Source: Timema cristinae (lineage: Eukaryota > Arthropoda > Insecta > Phasmatodea > Timematidae). From it: 64,000 nucleotides of DNA. The stretch covers positions 65,167,729-65,231,728 of the forward strand of contig JBCFYV010000001.1 of the NCBI GenBank assembly GCA_039000515.1. Direction: 5' to 3'. The position numbers and the translations under genes were made by a program. Shown here piece after piece: positions 31,755 to 41,956 of this stretch; the first letter of the stretch is position 1, and every line of letters begins with the position of its first letter. Under the pieces are notes generated by a model, which worked only from the letters and a program-made list of their open reading frames with translations, was not told the origin of the DNA and searched no databases.

Positions 31755-33140
31755 AGTAGTGTGTGGGGCACCTTAAAACAGCGCTCTGATAGGTTGAATT
31801 TGATCATGTAACCACACCCCATCGCTCTCTGATTGGCTGTTGGTTTTCTCCAGGGGCGGCTCGTCCCTAAGGCGCGGAGGCGTGCGCCCCCCTTCCCCAC
31901 GAATCCCCAGTTCCTTTTAAAGTTATTATTCACACTCTCACGACAATTTTATCTTGCCATAATAGTTTCAAGAAAAATATGTTTTTGGTTTAAGTAATAG
32001 CAGGCAATGTTTTTAAAATGGCATGCAGTCGGGCGCGAGGCGGTCAGCGCCTGATATTGTGAAACCAAACCCTCCCACCCCTTCACCTCTTCTCTTCAAA
32101 TGGCATGAAGTCAGGCGCGCGACGGTCAGCGCCGGACAGTGAAACCTTCCCTCCCCTTAAACCGTTGTCTCCCTCCTGCTATAGCTAGCTAGCATTGCTT
32201 ATTCTTCTTTTGAAGGTGCACTCCCTAAGGTTGAAAGCTTGTGAAATGTGTATAGCGTGAACCAGCAATAGTTGTCTTCAGTCATCCTGCGCGCTCCTGC
32301 ATCTTGAGGATGTGTGTGTTTATAATAATATTATGTAGGGTGATTTTAGGATAATGTTTATTTGAGTTATATGTTTTAATATTTTTTGTAACTAGGCTTA
32401 GTATGAATAGTTCAATTCAGGCGCTTAAGACAACGAATATTGCAAGATTAACTCTTGATCAAAAAATGATAATTGAACTCATTAGGTAGGCCATGTCCTG
32501 AATTTTGTATGGAACAAAGTGAAAACATACCTATATATTTATGCACATTGCACAGCTGAAGTTTTTCTACAACACATCCACGTCCTTTGGAGGAAGTTTT
32601 TTTTATCTTTCCATCTTGTTTGTGATATTAATTTTTGAGTTTAACTAAATGAATATTTAGCAAAACATATTCCGAAATTTGTGTCTTCTTTTAAATATAT
32701 TATTTAGAAATAATTTATGAGTTAAATAGGCTGCGCCCTCCAGCTTCTAAAGTGACGAGCCACCACTGGTTTTCTCCCTCCTTTTCCGCCTTCTGGCCCC
32801 CTCCCTTCTCCTGACTCCCTTTACAGTGTTCCAAACTTGTTTATTCTTGTCCATTTGTTTTTTATTTGTGTTCATTGCTTTTTTATTTGTGCTCATTGGT
32901 TATTTATGTCTGGTTAGAATTCGAAAGGGTGTTTGAGTTTTTTTTATTGGTGTAGGGGAGTTTATTGTCGTAGGATTGGGGCAGGGTGTTGGAGTTTGTT
33001 TATTTATTTATTTATTTATTGGCGTGCAGTCCACGGCACCGGGTGCTCCTCCTACGGCATCGCTAGTGAGTTATCTTCTCTGGCCGACCGCTTAGCGAAG
33101 AGAGTACTTTGAGACCCCTTTCACTTCCTCTCATTACCCT
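31755..33140. repeat. Polinton left terminal inverted repeat
   Basis: It matches the reverse complement of 53,955-54,437. Shared landmarks include CACCTTAAAAC, TCTGATTGGCTGTTGG, CAGTGTTCCAAAC, TTATTTATGTCTGGTTAG, TATTGGCGTG, CTTCTCTGGC, GCCGCTTAGCGAAGAG-like text and CCCCTTTCACTT. Over the first 60 bases I count about seven differences. It is split by a hAT insertion at 31,851-32,768. The inner boundary is approximate. Confidence 0.85.
31851..32768. mobile_element. Non-autonomous hAT (918 bp) nested in the Polinton terminus
   Basis: The left end CAGGGGCGGCTCGTC and the right end, read in reverse as CAGTGGTGGCTCGTCAC, form the inverted termini. GTTTTCTC at 31,843-31,850 and 32,769-32,776 is an exact 8-bp duplication. 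The Polinton's right terminus lacks the insertion, giving an empty-site comparison within the same element. Internally a block with GGCATG, GGCGCG and CGGTCAGCGCC is present twice about 85 bp apart (near 32,020 and 32,100). No coding capacity. Confidence 0.92.
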
Positions 33141-33185
33141 TTCTTAAAGGTATATGTCGCAACCCCCTCCCGCACACCCCTATGT

Positions 33186-33415
33186 GGTAATGGGTTTTCC
33201 CTGATGACGGGTGCCAGTTAGTCGGGTCGACACGACAGGATTAGAACACGACCTTGAATGATGTCGTAATGGGTTTTCCCTGATGATTGGCGCCAGTTTG
33301 GTGGCTCGAAAATACAGGAATAGATCGTTACCTTGATACCGTGAGCTATTACAAGAGGTCATTTACCTTGTTCATGTTTAGTGCCAGTTTGACGGATCGA
33401 CAAGTCGAGACTCAT
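33186..33415. repeat. Polinton subterminal repeat, about three units
   Basis: GTAATGGGTTTTCCCTGATG occurs at 33,186 and 33,264, each followed by a GCCAGTTTGGTGG-like segment and CTCGA or GTCGA. A third, weaker unit (TAGTGCCAGTTTGACGGATC) starts near 33,375. Spacing is about 80-100 bp. The array lies just inside the left inverted terminus. Confidence 0.7.
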
Positions 33416-33593
33416 ATCTACGTGTAAAGGGGATAGAAAGGTTTTTCATGAATAAAACACGATATTACAAAATATATATTTATTAAACATTAAAGGTTTT
33501 ACAGACATATATTAAAGGTTTCACAGACATCATACATAATATTATTTATTATACACTTTTACAGGAATGGCGCATATATTCGTTCTTATGTTT

Positions 33594-34298
33594 TTATACA
33601 GTGTCTCTTAGATGCGTTAGTAAAATTGTTATTTGTTCACAATCCAGCATGTAATGGTCCAAACCGATGACTTGACGTGTATAGTAGGTAGCACTGATAA
33701 GGTACAGGTTTTTGTTGTACGTTTCCACCGTGGGCTGTTCAAGATCGATGACATCCGCTGATTCTGTTAGCGTGTCGCATACATCCACAACGAGTGTGTC
33801 GATCAAATCGTTGCAATATCTTGCGACGGGTGTCAACCACATATCCCGTTGGTCGACGGTGACGTCAATGAGGTCCCAAACCTCACAAAGACCTGCCCAG
33901 CTAGGTGCTTGATAGGCGACCCGTTTTAGTCCGGCGTCTTGTTTCTCGCTGATGATGACCATACGGTAACAGCACATGCGTCTCAGAGAGATTTCATGAT
34001 TGGTCAGACTAATCTTATGAGGAAGTTGCGTGTTGATGAAAAACTTTGATATGACCGACTAGTAGTTGCCCAGTTATTGCCACTCTGTACGGTTAAACAC
34101 CGCACAGTTCCTTCCGCATTTTTCTAGCTGGACATAGGGTGTAAAGTTGTTTTTGACACTCATGCTGACGATGGCTCGCTGGGCGTCGATTTCGTCCAGC
34201 GGGAACAAAGTGTTGAACATACTGGTGATACGGGTGCAAACGGCTTGACCTTCCATGATGTTTATCACTTCAACGATTGTCGTGGTTATGGCAGGCAC
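33594..34298 (-). pseudogene. Polinton conserved protein of unknown role, broken
   Basis: Two minus-strand open blocks, 34,298-34,074 (74 aa) and 33,977-33,594 (127 aa), follow each other downstream of the protease with a stop between them near 34,074. The first contains MFNTLFPLDEIDAQRAIVSM; the second contains LCEVWDLIDVTVDQRD and PTVETYNKNLYLISATYY. I do not recognise a domain. Position and collinearity suggest the last gene of the leftward block. It could be one of the small lineage-specific Polinton proteins. Confidence 0.5.
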
Positions 34299-34802
34299 GC
34301 CGTCGAGACGCCCCTTTTATAGGCGCACGCTGATTGGACGCAGCCTCTTGAGGGGCGGCAGGACCCTAAAGTCTTGAAAAAACAATTGTAATATCTCACC
34401 ACCTTAGCGTCGTTGCCTGTATGATTGGTGGACGAGAATAGGCTTTGGAAAGTTTTTAGCGGTATGTTCTGGGAGCGATAGAGAAGGTACATGAGACAAT
34501 AATGGCCGCAAACGTCTGAGGCGGTGCTTTGAAGTTGTAGCATGCTATGAGACGTGCAGAAAGTGTTTTTGCATATAAATGCCTGATAATGATTCAAAAT
34601 ATTATCCTAGGCCGTTCTTGTCGATAAATATGCTGACCCAATGCGTCTCAGGCTTGGTATGTTTATCAGTGTTGATGACGAGAGCGGCAGGTAAAGCTAT
34701 TCTTGCGGGTAGTATATCAGCAGGAAAAACACCCGACTGTACAAAACGGAACCACGGGCCTGTTTTTAGCGCACGTCCTCTGGTGTGCATGTCCATCTTC
34801 AA
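34286..34802 (-). pseudogene. Adenain-type cysteine protease (Polinton PRO), broken
   Basis: This family processes capsid proteins in Polintons, adenoviruses and virophages. The minus-strand block 34,802-34,602 contains SGVFPADILPA and INTDKHTKPETHWVSIFID, holding the catalytic histidine in THW. The next block, 34,597-34,286, contains SDVCGHYCLMYLLYR, holding the catalytic cysteine in GHYC. Between the blocks an in-frame stop (near 34,606) and a frame change separate the two halves, and the usual acidic-residue segment looks shortened. It lies between two conserved Polinton genes of unknown role, as is usual in insect copies. Confidence 0.8.
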
Positions 34803-34874
34803 TCATCCTATCTCGAAGTCCCCAAACGATGGAGGCTGAAGATTAATTCCATACATAACTATGTGCGGCCCAAT

Positions 34875-35235
34875 TTAAGTGTTTTCAAAGATGAACAACT
34901 TTTGTCGTACAGATCTACGATGGGTGTATTTGATTAGAAACTTTTCTTTTCTGCCTCCTTGATGTAGATGGTTTCTGGACGCGTTGTGGAACGGGATATG
35001 AGGGATTCAAGCAGGCTGTAATAGACATTACCGCTATCCCAAGGAATACCGTGCAGTTTGTTGACAATATAGTCGGCTTGCTTTTTAACAGTGGCTGAAA
35101 GTTCCTCGATAGCGTATGAGGGTTTTAACACCAATGTTGAGGTAATGTACCGCATACAGATAAAACACTCAGTTCCTTGACGATAAACTGTTTGTTGTCG
35201 TCGATGAAGCTCTGGAAATCCACAATGACGTCCAT
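34875..35235 (-). pseudogene. Polinton-associated small conserved protein, broken
   Basis: It starts at an ATG at 35,235-35,233, 41 bp after the major capsid stop, and ends at a TAA at 34,875-34,877. N-terminal text reads DVIVDFQSFIDDNKQF. After a frame change near 35,160 the remainder includes HGIPWDSGNVYYSLLESL and ETIYIKEAEKK. This protein recurs beside capsid and protease genes in insect Polintons as far as I recall; its biochemical role is not established and I assign none. One stop arises from the frame change. Confidence 0.6.
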
Positions 35236-35275
35236 GATTTAAATGAAGAGTGTTAGGGGTGGGAAGCCGTTTATA

Positions 35276-36586
35276 TTAACTCCCATAATCGGTCACAATG
35301 TTTTTGTCCTTGTCGATGGTGATTATGTTGGCCAACTCCCCCTACATGATACAGTTGACGGTTTCGGTGAGAGCTCTGGTGAAGCTCACTTCGATACTCA
35401 AGAGAGCCATGCCTCGTTAAATCCAATGGGATGCCATGTGGATGGACTGATTAGGTGTGAGATCGAAATCCATTAGATGATATCCCCTAAGGAAGGCTTC
35501 CCGTGTGATGTCACTACCTTTGTTCATGAAATTGATACCCGTTCTAGAAAACAGTGTGTGGTGTGACATGACATAGTTATCGTTTGCAAAATCGAGCTGT
35601 ACTGGTTTCAACGGTAATTGTTCCCCATCCACGTACAGCGAGAAATGGTTCATGCCGTGGGTTTGGAAGTTTAACGAGTTCTTGGTGGCGTCTCCGTTGA
35701 ATGCAGCGTTTGATACAAATCCCACGATGCATCGTTTGGGTAACTGTCCGGTAAATACGTTGCCCAGTGCTTTCCATTGCACACCCATAAAAATAGTGAG
35801 TGTTTTTCTTCCAAACGTGTGATGGAATACTTTGCGGGACTCACGTTTAATGCCTTGGTATGTGCCAACACTATAGAAGGTGCAGTTTTAACACATTGCA
35901 CTAGAAGGCCGGCTTCAGCGATGTGAACCTTAAAGTGAGGGAGTTCAGGGACGGCCATAAGAATAAACCCGTCTCTGGAACCGACCAACTTGACTTTGAG
36001 TTCGGTGCCGTTCAAATGGTATTTCTATTGTTTAATCACGTCACCGTGTAGATACTCCAAAAGATCCACCGTCTTTTTGTGGTGAGACTGCGACGGGCCT
36101 CAAATCCCTTGTTGCTGGTGTTAAGCCTCCTCAAAGCTTCCGGGGCTGTCTGTGGACTACAGACCGCAAGTCAAATGTGTTATTTTGGTGTCACTGTTTT
36201 AATTGAGCAACGTCTCAGTGTATTATCTATAAGCATACGTGTTGCTGGTTGGCGAGAATAGTTTTTGGTTTAAAAACACATCCACCTCTGTAAATAGCGA
36301 ATGCAACCAGTTGTTGACGGGAGCGATTCGATCCCCTTCTGTGAAAGCTCCACCGTCGGGTTTCATGATGTCCGCCTTGAGATAGAGCATAGTCTGTAAG
36401 AGATCGATATAGAACTTACCTTGTCCCGTAACGGTAAATTCGATGGGCGAATCATCGGTGAGGGAAGAGACAGGTCTATACTGGAGACATTGTCCACTTT
36501 CATGATTGGTTTGCGTTGTTTGGATGGAAAAGAGATCAAGTTCACTGCTGGCACACTGCAGAGGACTGGGGGTGTAGAAACGACAT
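35276..36586 (-). pseudogene. Polinton major capsid protein (double jelly-roll), broken
   Basis: The apparent ATG at 36,586-36,584 begins the conserved N-terminus, shortly interrupted by a frame change. Minus-strand block 36,690-36,223 contains SSELDLFSI, PVSSLTDDSPIEF, NNWLHSLFTEVDVFLN and FSPTSNTYAYR. After several stops (36,223-36,020), block 36,015-35,671 contains LNVSPAKYSITRLEEK. Block 35,788-35,417 contains FTGQLPKRCIVGFVSNAAFN, HFSLYVDGEQLPLKP and YHLMDFDLTP. The C-terminus continues, frame-shifted, to a TAA at 35,276. This order is that of the Polinton major capsid protein, which forms the trimeric hexon-like capsomers. The expected length is about 430-460 aa, consistent with the span. 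Confidence 0.85.
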
Positions 36587-36601
36587 TTCAACTGAAAAAA
36601 T

Positions 36602-36952
36602 CTACTGCTTATTCTTGACCTTTTTACACCGGGAAACTGCGTACAACCCGAATGGGTAGTAAGACGCGGTGCTAATAATACACCGGGCAATGGCAGAAGA
36701 CTGACGTCGGTGCTTCTTACGACGCCCTTTATAGCCCGAGCCGGTTATCGGTGTATCAATATTCTGCTCCGCCTTGCGTTTCAAGTTTGTTCCAGCCTCG
36801 CCTACACGCTGATGTAGAACTTCTTTAAAAGGACGACGGTGATTGGCGACGTCGGAGATTACGTCGATACCCGTATGAAGCACCTGTTTTCCAATGGCTT
36901 TAGTGCCGCTTCTCAGTAATGGCACGGCGCTCTTGAAAATGTAGCGTGTCAA
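36602..36952 (-). pseudogene. Small capsid-associated Polinton protein, C-terminal piece
   Basis: Minus-strand open frame with IFKSAVPLLRSGTKAIGKQ, HTGIDVISDVANHRRPF and a basic GSGYKGRRKKHRR. The second part of this small protein is amphipathic then highly basic, a layout compared in the literature with adenoviral pVI-like cement proteins. Its N-terminal part lies at 38,880-39,072, separated by inserted DNA of about 1.95 kb. The last 25 or so codons read into a SINE tail fragment rather than Polinton sequence. Confidence 0.65.
36638..36682 (+). repeat. SINE B 3'-tail fragment inside the Polinton
   Basis: GCGTACAACCCGAATGGGTA followed by GTAAGACGCGGTGCTAATAA is the terminal part of SINE B (compare the reverse of 30,325-30,365 and 57,378-57,415). 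Only about 45 bp are present, with an AATAATA tail, lying between the major capsid gene and the small basic protein. Confidence 0.7.
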
Positions 36953-38925
36953 TCAAATGGATTGAACATCTACAAGAGAAAAATTATTATTTCGACAATT
37001 TTGTGCAAGATAGAAAATTATATCAACATATTTAATATAAACTGCCTCTAAGGTTATATCTTCTGATCTGAAAAAGTTATGTTTCGTCCTACATTCAACC
37101 ACGTGGTTGGTCAAACAAATATTGTTTTTGGACTATTGTTGTACTAAATATCCAAGAAGAGGATTTAAATTCGTGTATTTATGAATAATAAACATAAAAC
37201 GCTTCGCTTTTCCCGTTGGATGATGCCTGATAGACTTGTCTACGCCTGCCATGTGGTCTACTCGAATAATAATAAAATATACATTTATATTACTACTTCT
37301 CATAAAATAATAGTGGATATTAAATAACTAAATTAACACAGATACATTTTGATATAAGATATTTGTGTACTAACTCACCCCGGCAAGATGTCTGCAGATA
37401 TCAATTTCACCTTTAAGAAACTACAAGATTGTCAATCGTGGCCGACCTACGTGTGCCACAGCTGGTTCAACCGGAGAGAAGAACTGAAGTCGGGGATCGA
37501 CTCAGAGGCCGGCTGTGCACATAGCGACGCTAGTGGTCGTTCGAAGAACTCGTGACTTGCTTCAATTTTTTCTTTTCTTCACACTTTTATCCTTCTTTGT
37601 TTTTGCCTGTTTTTCGTAATTTATCCTCCCTTCCTTCTTTGTCATGTCCGACCTGCTTCTACAGTATATAGGTCCGTCAGCGGTATCAAAAGTACAGAAA
37701 CGGACAGAACGTACAGAAAAAGTACAGAGCGATTCAGAGCGGTTCAACTACGAAAAGAATCAACAAGGGAACTCCGCCCGTCAGCAACACGAAGGAACAT
37801 GGAGTCCGTGACGTCGGATTCACCGCCTTAGCTGTGTCGATAGGATGATGGATCACCCGATCCAACTCGCCGGAAACATGGACGACGTTACTGTGGTATT
37901 AGTATCCAGCCGTCGTAACCAAGTCTGTAGGACTTGGGCTCTTGTATAGTTTAAGAGAAGTTCTAATTTTTATGTTTTAAAGGAAATTTATATTTTATTA
38001 TTTGGCGAGAATCCAAGGTTTAGGAAAATGTCAATTAGAATCTTTTCAGTTTAACTGTTACGTAATTAGCTTCAACATGGAAGTTTTATTCCTTGGTTTG
38101 TTTATGTGTCCTTTGACACTGTTTTAAAGCTAAAGCCTCTGGCTTTGTTAGATTCGTGACTTAGGCTAAGTCACAAGTCCAATACAACCTCTAAATTAAT
38201 CATGACATCCTAAACGTCATGAACATTAGTTTTGTTGTTGATGGTTAGCACCAGGATGTCCTATTTTCTTTTGCCTTATGCAACTCAGTCATATGTAATA
38301 GAGTTTTGATGTTGTAGTCACTCTTCTACTAGAGTATTAGCGAGGGTGCTCAACCTAGGGAAATTACACTAGTGTCATAGTGAGGTCCGCACAAAATAAA
38401 TCTATTTTATTTTTGCCCGTGACTAGTCCTCTAAGTTAGTATTGATCTGGATAGGTGCCGACGTACAATTGAATGCTCTGGCAGTACCGTATGGGAAAAT
38501 GACCAGCTGTAGTACTTTAATGACGCCTGTTTCTTAGCCATCAATTAGCTGGATATATCAGCTGAGTATCCAACATGTTTTATGGATCTCTTTAAATACT
38601 TAACGCTACCAAGTGAGACTGTATAAATGATATCTTCTGAATTTACTCTTTGCTATTCTTTAACTAATTGTTCATTTACTCCTTGTTTAGAAAACTCTTG
38701 TCACTGTGGCAAGTTTGAGTTGATACTGCATGCTTCTACATGTGGCCTGACGACAGTACAAGTAATCTCTCAAGTAAATTTGTTTTTGGAAGAATGTAAT
38801 TCTCATCAATATTCCTATATTCATGTAAAACTTGTATTTTTCTTAATTTGTTTTTTTACTAAATAAATCTAAATTGTTAAAATGACTTTATATTCTTTAT
38901 TAATATTACCGAATTTGTTCCCTAA
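36953..38925. other. Unidentified insertion of about 1.95 kb splitting a Polinton gene
   Basis: The protein at 38,880-39,072 should continue into that at 36,602-36,952. This intervening DNA is not Polinton-like. It contains a TATATAGG at about 37,667-37,674 upstream of repeated GTACAGAAA/GTACAGAGC motifs and of GC-rich text (37,380-37,560, 37,740-37,900). Short open frames (from ATG 37,388, and 38,627-38,866) have no recognisable motif. No inverted ends or target duplication could be defined. It could be a degenerate LTR-type fragment or Polinton-carried cargo. Confidence 0.45.
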
Positions 38926-39072
38926 AAGGGACAACTGATTCAAAAAGACCACTGAAAAACTTCCTTTCCCGTGCCCGCGTTGATAGAGAACACCATGGTA
39001 GATCGAAGATATTCCTGTTCCGGCCTGGCTGACGTAGTATCTTTGTTTGGGACAGTTGATGTTGATCAGCAT
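38880..39072 (-). pseudogene. Small capsid-associated Polinton protein, N-terminal piece
   Basis: It starts with an ATG at 39,072-39,070 that directly abuts the penton gene's TAA. The text includes RYYVSQAGTGISSIYHGVLY and QRGHGKGSF, the glycine-rich N-terminus usual for this small protein. A frame change around 38,955 precedes the point where the homology breaks off into foreign DNA near 38,925. The C-terminal remainder is at 36,602-36,952. Confidence 0.7.
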
Positions 39073-39819
39073 TTAAAATGAGGTTTCATGCACACTTTTC
39101 CAAACTCGAATGGTACAGGTTCACCAGTGTGTTCTTATATTGATTTCCAGGGTTTCAATTTCCCTTCTAAATACGGGCACGTAGGGCAACGGATCATAGC
39201 TAACCGTCTTATATATGCCGTAGAGATAGTTTACGTTGTTGATATCGACGATACGTAACAGCGGTGCCACAATGTCACCCATGGGCTGAGGATCTACGAT
39301 ATCCGTGTAGATGTACATTTGCAAGTGCAAGGCTATTATATTGTTGGTGGCGTACGGTGACTTTGGGACTTTGATCAGATTAGTCTGAGGATCTAAGCCG
39401 AGCTGTAAACTTAGTTGACTTGATAGAGTCAGCAGCTGTATATTAGTTGAAGACGAAACAACGTCTACTTTTTTGTTGGAGTTTGTGTACTTGAATACAA
39501 CTCCGGAATCCCTTTAAACTTCTTTATTTCGTTTAGGGCTTTGATCAATTTTTGGATAGTGCTGAAGTTTCCAGGAGGTTGTGATCTTTAAATATTTGTT
39601 TCATATCGTTAGCGTCCACCCAATTGTACCATACAATATTTTGTTCCTCGGGTACGATGGTGAATGAACACGGATATTGGAATTCAGTGAGAGTGACTTC
39701 CCATTGGCCTTCAAGTGTAAGACGGTAGGGTAGTTGCGTGGTGAAATTTACGGAAGTGTTTTTCGGGAAATATCCATAGAGCTGTCGCTCGGCAAAGTGA
39801 TGTAAAACTGGTCCTTCAT
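39073..39819 (-). pseudogene. Polinton penton-like minor capsid protein, broken
   Basis: The ATG at 39,819-39,817 begins KDQFYITLPSDSSMDI, the conserved N-terminus of the single-jelly-roll minor capsid (penton) protein. Block 39,330-39,121 holds LHLQMYIYTDIVDPQPMGD and IVAPLLRIVDI, then YDPLPYVPVFRREIETLEIN, the equally conserved C-terminal strands. At least three frame changes and stops occur between these blocks (near 39,750, 39,600 and 39,520). The TAA at 39,073-39,075 touches the next gene's ATG. Its position between integrase and the small capsid-associated protein is standard. Confidence 0.82.
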
Positions 39820-39820
39820 G

Positions 39821-40838
39821 TTAGGGCACTGAAGTAACTGGTAGGAATCCAAGAATTAAAATTTGCGGGTTAACCTTTCCACTACACGTACACTTTATTT
39901 TTGGCGCCTTTACCCTTAAAAGTTTCGGGAAGACGTACGGGTTGCAATTAGGGTTAATAAAACGTTCCCCCCTCCACCTTGCCATCAATATCGGTCAACC
40001 TGTAGACGACTGGTTGTCGCAAAAGACACTGCTGACTTTGAAAATTTCTTCGCTCCAATTGCTTTCGTAGATCTTTTAAAACCGAATTTTAGATTTGCCA
40101 ATACGCATCGTGTCACCGGATTTCATTATTGGCTTACTATTTGAGTTTGGACACAGTTTTCTGTACAGATTATCTCTGACTTGAAACACATTGGTTTCTG
40201 AAAAGTTGGCAGGCGCCATCTTGATACTGGGATGTTTTGCGCTGTTATAACCGTGTACGAGATCTTGGAGGATGTTCACATACCGATACGTGTTATTTTT
40301 GGTAAAGTAGCGCCACATGATTTCTTTCAGAGTTCTATTGAATCATCGGACCTTCACGTCCGGGTTATGAGTGGTGTAATAATGTACGCCTTCTTTCTTG
40401 AGAAATTTCCAGACTAAACGTGCATTGAACTCTGTTCCTTTTTCCGTCTGTAAGCTTAGAGGTTTACGGCTGCTTTGTTTGAGAATGTCCTAAAAGGCGT
40501 CTCTCACGAGGCGACCCGTCTTGGATGGAAGCGTCCTTGCTCAGGCCATCTTGCTAATCATGTCAATGGAGGTGAGCAAGTACACTGCACCGTCTTTGTA
40601 TTTTCCGAGACTTCGCATATCGTTGAGATCGGCTTGCCAGAGATCGTCAATGTTTGACACCACGTACTTGTTGCGAGGAAACATTTTATCACATGTTTGT
40701 GTAGGGTATAAGCGTCCTGCACACGAAGCCATTCTCGTACTTTGTCGGGATCTTTATTGGAGGCTCTATAAGCGATGCCGCCCCTGCAAACCCAGCAGGA
40801 TTAGAAGGGTCATAGTAGATGTTGGTTAAATGGGCCAT
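39821..40838 (-). pseudogene. Polinton retrovirus-like integrase with chromodomain, broken
   Basis: From an ATG at 40,838 the minus strand reads through LTNIYYDPSNPAG to the core: IDDLWQADLNDM carries the first catalytic Asp (codon near 40,630), LQTEKGTEFNAR is the second-Asp region, and a NRTLKEIMWRYF segment follows the third. Block 40,318-40,076 gives LVHGYNSAKHPSIKMAPANF and the SH3-like GDTMRIGKSKIRF. Further text in another frame resembles a chromodomain (IKCTCSGKVNPQ) before a TAA at 39,821, two bases from the penton ATG. Lesions: stop near 40,500, loss around the third catalytic position near 40,345, frame change near 40,050. Confidence 0.85.
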
Positions 40839-40884
40839 TAAGCTCGGAATGGCAGCCACCTGTTTTCATCCACCCTTTTCAGTT

Positions 40885-41494
40885 TCTACTCTTTAGGGCG
40901 TTGCGACGGTGTAAGTGTTTGGGTTACGGGCGTTGGATCTCTTATTAGTGCCGAACGTTTCGGATTTACAATATATTCTTTCGGAACGTTTATTATTTGA
41001 AGTGCCGTGAGAAACTCTTGTCAACCTGGTGGATCGCTGTGTCTTTTTGCTTTGACCATATCGTTTACTAAATCCACAATATTGGATCCACGGGGAGGCG
41101 TATAGTGAATTCTCACTTCCCCATTTTCGTCCCAAGAGATACCGCATCGGGAAATATTATGTTATAGTAAAAGTTCAGCTTTTTTACGTGCCTGTACTGA
41201 TACAGTATTGAGTACAGCAGGGATGGGAAGTAGAGACACTTCAGGGATGGTCGTGGTGGTTGTGGTATTTTCAGGTGGTGAAGGGTTTTGACTAAAGTGC
41301 AGATAGCGCTGTAGCACTTGTTGGTATAAAGTCCATTTAGACGTGTCGTCAAGTTTTGAAGCGAGGATTTTTTCCATTTCCTTGTCCAGCTCAGAGACCA
41401 CTAGATTTGTGGCCGATGCCACTTGTTGGTGGTGTTTTTAGTAACGGTGGAACGCTTACGGGGACACCAATATCATCTTTTTCGTGTGTTTCAT
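40885..41494 (-). pseudogene. Polinton conserved protein upstream of integrase, broken
   Basis: A possible ATG at 41,494 starts a basic N-terminus. Block 41,422-41,162 contains LVVSELDKEMEKILASKLDD and LYQQVLQRYLHFSQ. After a frame change near 41,160 the text resumes with ISWDENGEVRIHYTP and SNIVDLVNDMVKAKR to a TAG near 40,885. The 'LYNQ.LQRYL' and 'GSN..DL.ND' pattern recurs in Polinton genomes immediately before integrase. No biochemical role is established. Confidence 0.6.
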
Positions 41495-41496
41495 TA

Positions 41497-41829
41497 TCTA
41501 CTTGTTGAATAAGGAACCGAGGACACCGCTGATTAATGGGGCTAAAAGTAAGGGCAGGAACGCTCCTCCTTTCTGAACGAGTAGTCGTCTCTTCTTCTTC
41601 CAGCACTCTCCTCATTCACCAGCTTGCGAAACATCTGCTTGTGAGCACGTAACTTTGTCTTCTGCGCATTTTTAAACGGCACCCACCTTTTTCAAGTGTT
41701 GTAGGCACACTCGTAAACAAAGTCAATCAGTTTCTTGTCATCAGTTTTCTGTAAAGCGACACGTTACTGTGGGTTCATGCGATACATCACATGTAGCAAA
41801 GGGACCTACTTCAACATTTTGGGACTCAT
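41497..41829 (-). pseudogene. Small basic Polinton protein, broken
   Basis: The minus strand from an ATG at 41,829 reads SPKMLK, then MYRMNPQ, KLIDFVYECAYNT, and AHKQMFRKLVNE in more than one frame. This resembles the short lysine-rich proteins with a hydrophobic C-terminus that precede the integrase-linked gene in insect Polintons. Several stops are present. The function is unknown; a structural or DNA-binding role is only a guess from composition. Confidence 0.5.
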
Positions 41830-41956
41830 GGTAATGAAATGATCTATGATTGGGAAGTTTCGATGTTTTTATAGCTTTTATGTGGTAGGTACACGCAGCA
41901 CCCAACATTTGTGCGGGTTCTATATCAGAAACATTCGGGTGTACCTTGTTTAAAAT

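Noticed and set aside
34579..34839. Plus-strand open frame over the protease region
   Set aside because: It is the antisense of the Polinton protease, whose catalytic His and Cys blocks are on the minus strand.
37388..37555. Short open frame from ATG 37,388 in the inserted segment
   Set aside because: Fifty-odd codons without any recognised domain, no supporting splice sites and no polyadenylation context; left as part of the unidentified insertion.
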